40,509 nt of DNA from Rhizonema sp. PD37 (lineage in GTDB: Bacteria > Cyanobacteriota > Cyanobacteriia > Cyanobacteriales > Nostocaceae): positions 1 to 40,509 of the forward strand of contig JAQYWO010000043.1 of the NCBI GenBank assembly GCA_029379215.1. Direction: 5' to 3'. The notes below the pieces were generated by a model. The model did not search any database. It had not been told where the DNA came from and saw only the letters and a list, made by a program, of their open reading frames with translations. The translations under genes were made by a program, and so were the position numbers. Shown piece after piece: positions 16,530 through 25,067 of the stretch; positions within the stretch are counted from its first letter, which is position 1, and each line of letters begins with the position of its first letter.

Positions 16530-16671
16530 ATGAGCGAAGTAGATATCCTGGGGATTGATTTAGGGACAACCAATGAGAGCGATCGCCATCTGGGAACCAG
16601 AAACAGAAAAAGTGAGAGTTCTGTGCAATCAAAAAGGCGATCGCCACCGCGCTCATGGAACACTTGCATAA
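16530..16671 (+). pseudogene. DnaK (Hsp70) N-terminal remnant
   Basis: ATG 16530 begins MSEVDILGIDLGTTN, the phosphate-1 motif of Hsp70 ATPases. Straight after it the frame shifts, and another frame continues AIAIWEPETEKVRVLCNQKG, typical of the next Hsp70 strands, ending at 16671. Only about 45 codons remain of a protein of more than 500. The shift falls near a GCGATCGC octamer at 16577. A short frame ending at 16532 (RRITEAIAELQQRVSR) overlaps the start and may be the tail of its former neighbour. Confidence 0.6.
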
Positions 16672-16775
16672 AAAAGGCTAAAGAATATTAGCAGGTTTAT
16701 CAGGAGGAACAGGGATGAGCAAAAACTGAGAAACCATGACGAAATTGTGATTCATCATCTTGAGTTAGCAGTTTG

Positions 16776-18452
16776 TCATCGGCTGCTAATTTTTCTGCCT
16801 AAAACTTCCACAGCTTTAGCAAACTGAGGATCTTGTAGGGTACCAATTTGATCGCGCTCATGGAGCCACAGGTTTTGACGCTGAGCATCTGTCAATTCTA
16901 CTTTGACATCTGGTTCAATACCACGCTTATTAATATCATAATTGAGTGGTGTATAATATTTAGCAATTGTAACTGCCAATCCCGAACCATCTCCTAAGGA
17001 ACGCACCGATTGCACCAGTCCTTTTCCAAAGGTGCGAGTTCCTACTAATTCAGCACGCTTGTTATCCTGCAAGGCTCCGGAGAGAATTTCACTAGCACTT
17101 GCTGAACCTTTATCTACCAGTATGACTAACGGTTTATTTGTTAAAGGACGTCCGGAAGCTACTTCGCGGTCGCCTTTTCCAACTCGTTCCCGAATAGAGA
17201 CGATTGTGCCTTTATCCAGCCACATCTTGGCAATTTCTATGCTGGCGAATAGTAAACCTCCTGGATTATTACGCAAATCCAAGATATATCCAGCCACTTG
17301 TTTGCTTTCTAAATTTGTGATGGCATTTCGCATTTCCTTACCTGCATTGGCACTGAACTGGTTCAAGCGAATGTAACCTACATTGCCGATGGGGGTTTTT
17401 TGTTCAGAATACTTCACCGGATGAATTTCTATCTTCGCCCGTGTGATATTAAATTCTTTTTGTTGACTGTTTCTGTCAATTGTTAGATTTACTAAAGTTC
17501 CCGCTTTACCTCGAATTAAAGATACTGCCACGTTAGTATCCATCCCTTCTGTGCTTTTCCCGTCAATTTTGGTAATAATATCCTTCGCCAACAAACCAGC
17601 TTTGAATGCAGGTGTATCCTCAATCGGTGCAATCACAGTCAGCTTTTTCGTCTTTTCATCTTGACCGATTGTAATTCCAATACCTGTCAGTTGACCAGAA
17701 GTATCAATTCGTAAACTTTTGAATTCCTCTGGATTCATAAACCGAGTATAAGGATCATCAAGCTTCTTCAGCATTTCTCGGATAGACTTATAAGCTTCTT
17801 GGTTACTGCTGTATGACTTGCTTAGATACTCACGACGAACAGCTTGCCAATCTAGTTTATTGAAAGTCCCGTCTACATATTGACGAGCAACAATTTGCCA
17901 AACTTCGTCTATTAATTTCTTAGGATCTGAAACTACTTGTGGTGATGTAGGTTGCAGTAGCTGTATTCTTGGCTGTGAGGGTTGAGCAGGTTGTGCTATA
18001 GTTTGTGTTGGAATTACAGCTGCTGATGTCAGTATTTTATAAGTATTGGTAGGAATGTCAAAATCATCTATGTTATTTGTTTCAGGATTGGTTTGGAGTC
18101 GATTATTAATTCCTCCCAAGCTGTCTTGCACATCTAAAAGTTGTAGTGCAGCTAAATCCACACCTGAAGATTTGACCGTCCTCTGATTAAAGTTATAGCG
18201 CCGACCATCAAAAGTTGGGATGGTATAATTTCCCGTTAGTCGCACCACCTGCTTATTAGTGAACACAGTATAAATGTTTCCTGGACGGTTAGTAATGACA
18301 CGAGATCCAGTATTCGCTCCATCAATGCGATCTGTAATTTTTTTAGCACTAGCATTGACATTTGCTAGTGTTTGTGCATATGCGACTTGATGTTGTCCTA
18401 TCATTAGTGCCGTACCAAGTAACACCAATGGCAGTCCATAAGAAAGCTTCAT
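16776..18452 (-). CDS. Carboxy-terminal processing protease (S41 family), long N-terminal version
   Basis: An exported serine protease of the Tsp/CtpA group, which trims C-termini of lumenal or periplasmic proteins (in cyanobacteria, the D1 precursor for CtpA). Residues 1-26 are a signal peptide ending AYA. Residues 27-140 form a cyanobacterial extra domain. From 175 follows the protease proper: PDZ domain with LTGIGITIG (255-263) and GLLAKDIITKIDG, then the catalytic core. Ser452 in GSASASEIL and Lys477 in GTRTFGKGLVQ are 25 apart, as in known enzymes. At 558 aa it is longer than typical CtpA (about 430), so it is probably the CtpB/CtpC-like paralogue; no symbol assigned. The gene is complete. 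Its upstream side abuts the duplicated DUF104 block. Confidence 0.9.
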   Translation of the reverse strand: MKLSYGLPLVLLGTALMIGQHQVAYAQTLANVNASAKKITDRIDGANTGSRVITNRPGNIYTVFTNKQVVRLTGNYTIPTFDGRRYNFNQRTVKSSGVDLAALQLLDVQDSLGGINNRLQTNPETNNIDDFDIPTNTYKILTSAAVIPTQTIAQPAQPSQPRIQLLQPTSPQVVSDPKKLIDEVWQIVARQYVDGTFNKLDWQAVRREYLSKSYSSNQEAYKSIREMLKKLDDPYTRFMNPEEFKSLRIDTSGQLTGIGITIGQDEKTKKLTVIAPIEDTPAFKAGLLAKDIITKIDGKSTEGMDTNVAVSLIRGKAGTLVNLTIDRNSQQKEFNITRAKIEIHPVKYSEQKTPIGNVGYIRLNQFSANAGKEMRNAITNLESKQVAGYILDLRNNPGGLLFASIEIAKMWLDKGTIVSIRERVGKGDREVASGRPLTNKPLVILVDKGSASASEILSGALQDNKRAELVGTRTFGKGLVQSVRSLGDGSGLAVTIAKYYTPLNYDINKRGIEPDVKVELTDAQRQNLWLHERDQIGTLQDPQFAKAVEVLGRKISSR

Positions 18453-18480
18453 CGTTTATCCTTAAATTAACCTAAATATA

Positions 18481-18808
18481 AATGATGATTTCTGAGAGGT
18501 GCTTGCTGGGGAATGCCTCCAGTCTTTGAGTTAGTTCACGCCACGCTTATTCTGAAACTGGCTCAACATCGCCCTGACGAGGGGGAGGACTGACTAATCC
18601 TGCTGCCACTAGCGACTGGATTATGTATTCGGCATCCCGCAGCGGGCTCTTCAGTCAAAACTTGAATTCGCACAGTTTGGTGTTCAGGTAGGGTAATGGG
18701 ATTTATTGGGCGCAGAACCCCATTTTCATGTATAGCAGTGATAATTTCTGGCATTGGCTAGAATAATTAATATGATAAGTGTCTTCCCATTGTATAAGAA
18801 ATGATTAA
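18481..18808 (-). pseudogene. Duplicated, broken DUF104 antitoxin gene
   Basis: A near-identical copy (about nine bases in ten by eye) of 15193-15519, covering the DUF104 gene and about 45 bp upstream. The start MPEIITAIHENGVLRPINPI at 18754 is intact. A one-base length change around 18640 shifts the frame, so only 63 codons stay open (18563-18754). Independently, the codon pair GAA GAA in the C-terminal region became GAA TAA (about 18548). There is no toxin gene after it, and the copy is cut off where the VapC gene would begin. Confidence 0.85.
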
Positions 18809-18907
18809 ATTCTTTCAAATTATGGAGCTGTAAGATTCCCGACTTCGTAAAAGTTGTCGGGAATCCGCTCAACCTAAGTTATTAGTTCTATTAAAAATAT
18901 GATTTTT

Positions 18908-19528
18908 ATGATTCAAGCTTTACCACAACTAGTTACATTTGATGAATTCATTGAATGGTATCCAGAGAATTCAGAACACAAATATGAGTTACATGATGGA
19001 ATAATTGTGGAAATGCCTAAGCCAACTGGACCACATTCAGAGGTAGCGGGATTTACTTCTGGCAAACTCTTTATAGAAATTGAGCGTTTGCAACTACCCT
19101 ACTTCATTCCAAAAGAATGTGTTATTAAACCAAGAGACAATGGCGGTAATGAACCAGATGTAATTATTCTAGATAAACAACAGGTTTCTAACCATGAATC
19201 TCGATGGAAAAAAGAATCTATCATCACAAGAGGTGATTCTATTCGTTTAATCGTTGAAGTTGTTTCTACCAATTGGTCTGATGACTATGCTTTGAAATTA
19301 GAAGAGTATGAATCATTCGGCGTTGGTGAATACTGGATTGTGGATTACTTAGCTTTAGGCGGCAAACGATTTATTGGTAATCCTAAGCTACCTACTATTT
19401 CTATTTACTCCTTAGTAGAAAATGAGTATCAAGTTAACCAGTTTAGAAGTGGCGAGCGTTTAATCTCACCCACATTCCCAGAATTGAATTTAACCGCAAA
19501 ACAGATTTTTCAATTTGGATGGGTATAA
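18908..19528 (+). CDS. Uma2-family (DUF820) restriction-endonuclease-like protein
   Basis: About 206 aa with the Uma2 layout: VTFDEFIEWYPENSEHKYEL (the E..YEL start), GIIVEMPKPTGPHSEV, then the PD-(D/E)XK core EPDVIIL and IRLIVEVVSTNWSDDYALK. The ending contains LEEYESFGVGEYWIVD. Residues expected for metal binding are present. The family is hugely expanded in cyanobacteria and its role is unknown. ATG 18908 (MIQALPQL) is preferred; an in-frame ATG at 18899 adds three residues. It is monocistronic. Confidence 0.87.
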   Translation: MIQALPQLVTFDEFIEWYPENSEHKYELHDGIIVEMPKPTGPHSEVAGFTSGKLFIEIERLQLPYFIPKECVIKPRDNGGNEPDVIILDKQQVSNHESRWKKESIITRGDSIRLIVEVVSTNWSDDYALKLEEYESFGVGEYWIVDYLALGGKRFIGNPKLPTISIYSLVENEYQVNQFRSGERLISPTFPELNLTAKQIFQFGWV

Positions 19529-19744
19529 AAGTTAACTACCTCACATACATATTAAAGTTTTGTCAAAACACACTTAGCTACAAACTTTATTTGCAGCGTA
19601 AGGATTCAGGTGTAGGGTATTGACAAAGGTGATTGTTGAGGGAGAGGATCACAATCATGATGAACGACCAACCGTACTGTACTAGACTCAGACAGCCTTT
19701 GCCAGTTGCCCTTTGAAGAACTGGTTCTGAAGATCATTAAGTAG

Positions 19745-19960
19745 GCGATCGTCATCAGAGAGTTACAGGCAACTTCACGTCTGTATTCGGCATTGAGTTC
19801 GGAAGCCAAGAATCCAACAATCTCCTTGGGCTATAGTTCTCTGTTAAGTGTGATTGAAACTTGTCGCTTGAGAAAAGCAGACCCTTGGACTTACATTGCG
19901 AGCGTGATTGCTCAAGGTCGCAAGGGCATTTCTGCGCCACCAATCCCTGCTGCTTTTTAA
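19745..19960 (+). pseudogene. Possible transposase C-terminal remnant
   Basis: A 71-codon open stretch without its own start reads IRELQATSRLYSAL, PTISLGYSSLLSVIETCRLR and DPWTYIASVIAQGRKG, ending APPIPAAF and a stop. The style (a terminal helix with ETCRLR..PWTYIA.VIA) recalls the ends of IS66-like transposases. Upstream (about 19600-19740) further broken frames occur, and no terminal repeats were found. Low certainty. Confidence 0.35.
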
Positions 19961-20033
19961 GAAGCTTACTGAGAGGGGGGATGTGAATAGTTACCCCGAA
20001 CCAGCAGAAGAATACTGATTAAAAAACTTCTAT

Positions 20034-20151
20034 CTAGTGGTTCATGTCACTAATTTTGAGGGTTGGGAAATTTTGCAGTAACTGCAGAAGCACTTAAGAG
20101 CGATAAATCGCTCACTACTCATCCCTCAAAATTAATGACATAGATCACTGG
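20034..20151 (-). repeat. MITE-like element, copy 1 (118 bp)
   Basis: Inverted arms of 29 bp (left 20034-20062 starting CTAGTGG, right 20123-20151 ending CACTGG) match at about 24 of 29 positions. The core carries AGAGCGATAAATCGCTCACT (20097-20116), itself a hairpin. The same termini and core, reversed, occur at 37563-37685. No coding capacity. Confidence 0.7.
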
Positions 20152-20277
20152 AGAATTATTTTTTGCAAGTTCCTTAAAGAAGTCGGGGATATAGGAGCAC
20201 TAGGCAATCTCGAGAAAACACGAGTATAAAAGAAAATATCTTAGACAAAATACCTATTAAATATACTGAGAAGTAGC

Positions 20278-21747
20278 ATGGTAGATCCCCCATCAAAAAC
20301 AGCGCCAAAACCTCACAAATCTAATCAGCAGAATAAGAGTGCGAACAAGCGTATCTCTAAAAAAATTCCGCAAAAGCTGAAAGGTAAGGCTAATGTAACT
20401 TTTCTAGAAAATAAAAGGTGGCTTCTGTCAATAGCCGCGTTTGTAGTTTTGTTGAGTAGCGCTGGTTTGGTGACAACTTTTATTTGGATTAGCATCCAAT
20501 TTATCTTTAACCCAGAGCAGCTCGTCGGGCTAAATCAAGTTTTACCTCAATGGGCAAAAATTCCGCTAAGCAATGAAGAAAGCTCTCAAACACTCCAACA
20601 GATTCAAGCCTCCTTAAGTCAGCAGAAACAGATAGTTGGCGAAATCTTGCCTTTAGAGAGTGATACAACAAAATCTTTTTTACTACCAGTTTTCCTCAGA
20701 CGTGCCAGTTGTCAGTCAGATTGTAAATATCTAGTTGAACTGAGAATTTATCAGCGTTCAATTGATCTGCCAGAAAAATACTACCATCTTGTGACTCAAC
20801 TCCCTGTCTCCGGACCAGAAGAATCCTCTGTATTCGCTACTTTAGATCGCACAACAGATGACAATCAAGGAAGCGGCAATACTTTACCTCTGAGCCAAAT
20901 AGGACGTTTTGAAGACGGTACACCATCATCGGGCATGTGGTTTTATTTGCGGGGTGAGCGCACTTCTGGAAAGAATGCGATCGCCTACGGTCACATTGTG
21001 TACTACAACCCCGAACACAGTTACCTTCAACTGATGTTGCCTTGGACAAGTACTACCGGACAACTTCCTCAATGGCTAAGAGCAACGAATGGTAGCCCAA
21101 AAGAGTTAGTTGTCGATCAAACAGTAGGTTTAGAACCTCAGTTGCGCGTTTATCAAGTCAAACCTGTCAAATTTATCCCCTGTCCGATCCAACTTGAAGC
21201 AATTTCTCTTACACCTGCGGCTAGTCAGGATTCAGCTTACCAAAATGCTTTGTTAATTGCTCGAAGTGGATTATGGACACCAGCTTTTGAATGGTTACAA
21301 TTTATTAAGAAACAGCGAAAGGGACGAATTCCAGAAGCTGCGCTTGCGCAGATTGATCTGATTCGCTTGCACTCTCAACTGACTAAAAACCAAGCTGATA
21401 CAAGTTGGGCAAGTCCAAGTCAACAAGTGCTGGCGGATTTAATTGATGGGCGTTGGGGGAAAGCTTTGCAGGTATTTGCGGCGTCACCACAGAATGCACA
21501 AGAGATCGCGACTCTACTCAAAGCAGATGAAGGACGATTGTGGAATCGTGTAGAAGCAACATTGCGGGTTAACCCTAATCGACCAGAAGTACAAGCTTGG
21601 GGTGCTCTGATTTTAGCAACTCAGCACGGGCAAGAACGAGCTAACTCCTGGTTGAAGGAGCAACCCAAAACGACAAATGATAGCCTTACCTATATTCAGA
21701 GCTTTTTAGAGAAACTGAATACGGGAATGCTTTCCACCCCTTCTTAA
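20278..21747 (+). CDS. Conserved cyanobacterial membrane-anchored protein, function unknown
   Basis: A protein of 489 aa. Residues 1-45 are very basic (many Lys, with KKIPQKLKGK). A single membrane segment lies at about 48-75 (LLSIAAFVVLLSSAGLV and following), suggesting an N-in anchor with a large outside domain. The remainder has no motif I recognise: a beta-rich middle (YLVELRIYQRS, GMWFYLRGERT, IAYGHIVYYNPEHSYLQLML) and a helical, TPR-like end (about 325-480). It looks complete and codon use matches its neighbours. It converges with a small coiled-coil gene 6 bp away. I recall similar proteins as conserved hypotheticals in Nostocales; no function is claimed. Confidence 0.75.
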   Translation: MVDPPSKTAPKPHKSNQQNKSANKRISKKIPQKLKGKANVTFLENKRWLLSIAAFVVLLSSAGLVTTFIWISIQFIFNPEQLVGLNQVLPQWAKIPLSNEESSQTLQQIQASLSQQKQIVGEILPLESDTTKSFLLPVFLRRASCQSDCKYLVELRIYQRSIDLPEKYYHLVTQLPVSGPEESSVFATLDRTTDDNQGSGNTLPLSQIGRFEDGTPSSGMWFYLRGERTSGKNAIAYGHIVYYNPEHSYLQLMLPWTSTTGQLPQWLRATNGSPKELVVDQTVGLEPQLRVYQVKPVKFIPCPIQLEAISLTPAASQDSAYQNALLIARSGLWTPAFEWLQFIKKQRKGRIPEAALAQIDLIRLHSQLTKNQADTSWASPSQQVLADLIDGRWGKALQVFAASPQNAQEIATLLKADEGRLWNRVEATLRVNPNRPEVQAWGALILATQHGQERANSWLKEQPKTTNDSLTYIQSFLEKLNTGMLSTPS

Positions 21748-21753
21748 TACACG

Positions 21754-21948
21754 TCAATTATTTTCAATTTCATTGATAGTACTCGCCTGCCTTTGTACTT
21801 TCAAGCTTTCTAACTGCTTTAGAAGTGACTCAACCTCTGCTTGCAAGCTCATAAACTTGACTTGCTGCTCTACTTGATATAAAGATTTGTTCAACTGACT
21901 AGCCCACGTAACTTGGGAATCAATATGGGAAATAGTAGATGTAGACAT
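21754..21948 (-). CDS. Small coiled-coil protein, unknown function
   Basis: 64 aa, almost entirely helical with heptad spacing (VEQQVKFMSLQAEVESLLKQ, then LESLKVQRQ). A short Ser/Thr-rich start and no membrane segment. It ends 6 bp from the stop of the convergent membrane-protein gene. Likely real because of tight packing, a normal ATG and helical periodicity, but not recognised. The 280 bp beyond its start contain a 30-codon plus-strand frame (22039-22131) that cannot be judged. Confidence 0.5.
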   Translation of the reverse strand: MSTSTISHIDSQVTWASQLNKSLYQVEQQVKFMSLQAEVESLLKQLESLKVQRQASTINEIENN

Positions 21949-22227
21949 TGGTAACCAGACTTAGAATGTGATTCACACCAATAGGAATATTACAATAATA
22001 GTGCTATTTTAAGATTTATTAACCTATTACATAATCCTATGGATTTATATGATGAAATTCAATCTTTGTTATTGAACGACTGCGATCGCAATAATTTTGT
22101 TCCAATTAAAGGAGGGGCTGGTAATGATTAATAGTTGATGGGGCATGGAAAAGATAATTATCAAGGAACTGTCAAACTCAATTACCAATTACCAATTTAC
22201 GAAAACAACTAACAATTCCCAAACATT

Positions 22228-23319
22228 GTGACTTTAAGCTTGTCTGTTGCTACATCTCATCGCCAACCCTGGCCAGGACTTATAGAAGCTTATCGCGAAT
22301 ATTTGCCTGTTATTGAAAAAACAGCAATTGTTACCTTACTCGAAGGTAATACTCCTTTACTTCCAGCACCCTCTCTTGCCAAACGCATCGGCAGACAAGT
22401 ACGTGTATTTGTAAAGTACGATGGTCTTAATCCGACTGGAAGCTTCAAAGATCGGGGAATGACAATGGCAATTTCCAAGGCAAAGGAAGCTGGAGCAAAA
22501 GCAGTCATTTGCGCCAGTACGGGCAACACTTCAGCAGCAGCAGCAGCTTATGCTAGGCGTGGAGGAATGCGTACTTTTGTTCTAATTCCCGATGGCTATG
22601 TAGCTCTCGGTAAGCTGGCGCAGGCGTTGCTGTACGGGGCAGAAGTCTTGGCAATTAAAGGTAATTTTGACCAAGCACTGGAAATTGTCCGCGAAATGGC
22701 CCAAAGTTATCCAGTAACTTTAGTGAATTCAGTCAATCCTTATCGTTTGGAAGGGCAGAAAACAGGGGCGTTTGAAGTTGTTGATGCTTTGGGCAATTCA
22801 CCTGATTGGTTGTGTATTCCCGTAGGCAATGCCGGAAATGTCACAGCATATTGGATGGGGTTTTGTCAATATCATCAAGCCGGAAAGTGTGATCGCTTAC
22901 CCCGGATGATGGGATTCCAAGCAGTCGGTGCTTCCCCGTTAGTCACAGGAGTACCAGTGAAAAATCCAGAAACCATAGCCACAGCAATTCGGATTGGCAA
23001 TCCTGCCAGCTGGGAAAAAGCGATCGCTGTTAAATCAGCAAGTCAGGGAGAATTCCACTCTGTTACCGATGCAGAAATTCTTGACGCTTATAGACTATTG
23101 GCATCAGAAGAAGGTATTTTTTGTGAACCTGCTAGTGCTGCTTCCGTAGCAGGAATGTTGCAAATCTCAGATCAAATTCCCGCAGGGGCAACAGTCGTTT
23201 GTGTTCTTACAGGCAATGGGCTCAAAGATCCAGAGACAGCCATTAAACACAATCAAAGTCTATTTAAACAAGGCATTCAGCCGGAACTCCATACCGTCGC
23301 TGAGGCAATGGGATTTTAA
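22228..23319 (+). CDS. thrC: Threonine synthase
   Basis: PLP enzyme converting O-phosphohomoserine to threonine, the last step of threonine synthesis. Lys74 in [10 protein letters not shown] binds [17 protein letters not shown] (96-109) forms the phosphate loop. [15 protein letters not shown] lies near the N-terminus and [14 protein letters not shown] near the C-terminus. 363 aa, the short bacterial form without the plant-type SAM-responsive extension. The start is GTG 22228, 30 residues ahead of the conserved [14 protein letters not shown]. It stands alone and is followed by a GC-rich inverted repeat. Confidence 0.93.
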   Translation: MTLSLSVATSHRQPWPGLIEAYREYLPVIEKTAIVTLLEGNTPLLPAPSLAKRIGRQVRVFVKYDGLNPTGSFKDRGMTMAISKAKEAGAKAVICASTGNTSAAAAAYARRGGMRTFVLIPDGYVALGKLAQALLYGAEVLAIKGNFDQALEIVREMAQSYPVTLVNSVNPYRLEGQKTGAFEVVDALGNSPDWLCIPVGNAGNVTAYWMGFCQYHQAGKCDRLPRMMGFQAVGASPLVTGVPVKNPETIATAIRIGNPASWEKAIAVKSASQGEFHSVTDAEILDAYRLLASEEGIFCEPASAASVAGMLQISDQIPAGATVVCVLTGNGLKDPETAIKHNQSLFKQGIQPELHTVAEAMGF

Positions 23320-23347
23320 AAAGTAGAGACGCGCCTGAAGAAAAGAA

Positions 23348-23418
23348 CCTCACCCCCAACCCCGAGAGCGCAAGCGAGGAGGGGAGACAAAGCATAGCTT
23401 TGGCGGGGTGGGGTGGAG
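23348..23418. repeat. CCTCACCCCCAACCCC-type inverted repeat after thrC
   Basis: CCTCACCCCCAACCCC (23348-23363) is complementary in large part to GGCGGGGTGGGGTGG (about 23403-23417). The spacer contains GCGAGGAGGGGAG and AAAGC..GCTTT. It is a common cyanobacterial intergenic repeat form and may also serve as a bidirectional terminator between the convergent thrC and the coiled-coil gene. Confidence 0.55.
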
Positions 23419-23429
23419 TTTTGACGGAG

Positions 23430-23906
23430 TTAAGGTTTATTTACCGGAGATGATGTCACTCCCTCTGCTCTTTCCTTTGTTAAGCCGTCAATGGCGTCAC
23501 CCAATGCTGTGGTGAGGCTTTTGCGTGTTTGGGCGTGGTTATCTTGCTCAGTTTTTAATTGTGATAGCAGGCGATCGCGTTCTTTAAGAACGGAGATTAA
23601 TTTAGTTTGCAATTCTTGTACAGATTTTAGTTGTTCGATTTCAAGTTGAATCGCTGTCGCTGCTGCTGTGTCGTGGAGTTGGGGAAGCTCACTACCCTGA
23701 AGTTTTTGGATTTCCGCTTTTAGAGATGCGATCGCCTGTTGGGATAGTTGAGTATCTACGCGGCGTTGTTCGGCTTCAGTATTGTAAAGTTTACGCCATT
23801 TTTCTGCACTTTCCCAACCAGTGTCCCGTTCTTTTTGAAGTTCGGCGACTCGCTGTTTAAGCGATTGAATTTCTTCCAACCACTGTTTTGTTAATTCTTG
23901 AGTCAT
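23430..23906 (-). CDS. Coiled-coil protein, unknown function
   Basis: 158 aa, predicted helical nearly throughout. LEEIQSLKQRVAELQKERD and TGWESAEKWRKLYNTEAEQR are at the N-terminus. A long Glu/Lys/Gln-rich coiled coil (ASLKAEIQKLQ, QLEIEQLKSVQELQTKLISV) continues to about 135, then a flexible tail (GVTSSPVNKP). No signal peptide. The KWRKLYNTEAEQRR portion recurs in cyanobacterial hypothetical proteins. Function unknown. Convergent with thrC. Confidence 0.7.
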   Translation of the reverse strand: MTQELTKQWLEEIQSLKQRVAELQKERDTGWESAEKWRKLYNTEAEQRRVDTQLSQQAIASLKAEIQKLQGSELPQLHDTAAATAIQLEIEQLKSVQELQTKLISVLKERDRLLSQLKTEQDNHAQTRKSLTTALGDAIDGLTKERAEGVTSSPVNKP

Positions 23907-24110
23907 TCGATTTTGGATTTTAGATTATTGAGCTAGCACCGTGCAACACTGGAAGTTCCACCCGTTGCAGGGAGCGTGATTTTGGATTGAGCTAATAAAA
24001 GTTGTGCAAGGCTTGTACTAATGAATAGCTTTTCACCTATAAATATTTGTTAGTAAATATTGTTACATATACTGATAAGGCTTTGAAAAATTTTCGGATC
24101 GGAGTAGAAT

Positions 24111-24653
24111 ATGGAGCGATTCAACAACAGAAACGAGATCGCGCCAATGTCTCAACCTCGTATTCAGTTTCCTAATATTCAACCAAACGCCAAAGTCTCT
24201 ACTTTGAAACGACTGCGTCAGCTAAGCCGTTTGCTGGATAATGTAATTACGATCCCAGGAATCAAGCTTCACGTTGGTTTAGATCCAATTATCGGCTTGC
24301 TACCTGTTGCGGGTGATTTTTTAGGAGTTGTGCTTTCTGGCTATATTGTTTTAGAAGCTGCACGATTGGGTGCGCCTGCAGCGACTCTAAGTAGAATGCT
24401 CGGGAACATAGTTATAGATGGTTTGGTGGGTTCTATACCATTGTTGGGAGATTTATTTGATTTTGCCTGGACAGCTAACGAGTACAATATCAGGTTGTTG
24501 GAAGATCACCTAAAGTTTCCCAATCAGAGAAAGAGTGCAGATAAGTGGTTTGTCTTTACTATTTTAGCTGGACTGTTACTTATTGCTATTGGCTTAGTCA
24601 TAATTTCCGTAGTCATCATTAGACTGCTGTGGACACTTTTAACAGGCAGTTAA
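24111..24653 (+). CDS. DUF4112 membrane protein
   Basis: 180 aa with the DUF4112 signature LDNVITIPGIKLHVGLDPIIGLLP..GD and VDGLVGSIPLLGDLFDFAW. One or two hydrophobic re-entrant stretches (about 66-85 and 103-120) precede a strong C-terminal membrane helix (about 147-173). Function unknown. GGAG lies 7 bases before ATG 24111, supporting this start, although MSQPRIQF at 24147 is an alternative. Monocistronic. Confidence 0.85.
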   Translation: MERFNNRNEIAPMSQPRIQFPNIQPNAKVSTLKRLRQLSRLLDNVITIPGIKLHVGLDPIIGLLPVAGDFLGVVLSGYIVLEAARLGAPAATLSRMLGNIVIDGLVGSIPLLGDLFDFAWTANEYNIRLLEDHLKFPNQRKSADKWFVFTILAGLLLIAIGLVIISVVIIRLLWTLLTGS

Positions 24654-24723
24654 ATAACATACAAAGAGCGAATTTGCTAGTTAGACATATATATTGTGGT
24701 CATAATGAGCCATTGCTACAGCT

Positions 24724-24853
24724 AAGTAGGTAGGCACTATAATTTCAAGGTATGTAACGAAACGTAAATTTGGTTAAAACTCTCTTCCCTTCAGCATAGC
24801 TGCCCTCTGCCTTCTGCCTTACCTCAACGACAATTTTTCATGCCCACCTACTT
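24724..24853. repeat. MITE-like inverted repeat (AAGTAGGTAGGCA ends)
   Basis: AAGTAGGTAGGCA (24724-24736) pairs with TGCCCACCTACTT (24841-24853) at 12 of 13 positions around a 104-bp interior without coding capacity. The interior includes CTGCCTTCTGCCTTA, a heptamer-type repeat. I recall AAGTAGGTGGGC-ended elements as frequent in Nostoc-like genomes. It occupies part of the 414-bp gap before the hydrolase gene. Confidence 0.6.
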
Positions 24854-25067
24854 AAATAACTAGCAAATAAACGTTCTTAAGCTGCGTCTATATTCTACTT
24901 ACTAGATAAGAAATGAGAATTAATTATGCCTGCGTTGAAATCCTAGAAAGGGTTTCGCTGACACGCGCCTACACAGAATGCAGTCTCGGCGATTACCCCT
25001 ACATTATTTCTTGCTAATGAGTTCTGACAACTGAGTTAAGATTGTTTGTCATAGCTTAACAGAAATT

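Noticed and set aside
22039..22131. 30-codon frame before thrC
   Set aside because: Too short to judge; no recognisable family and no independent support.
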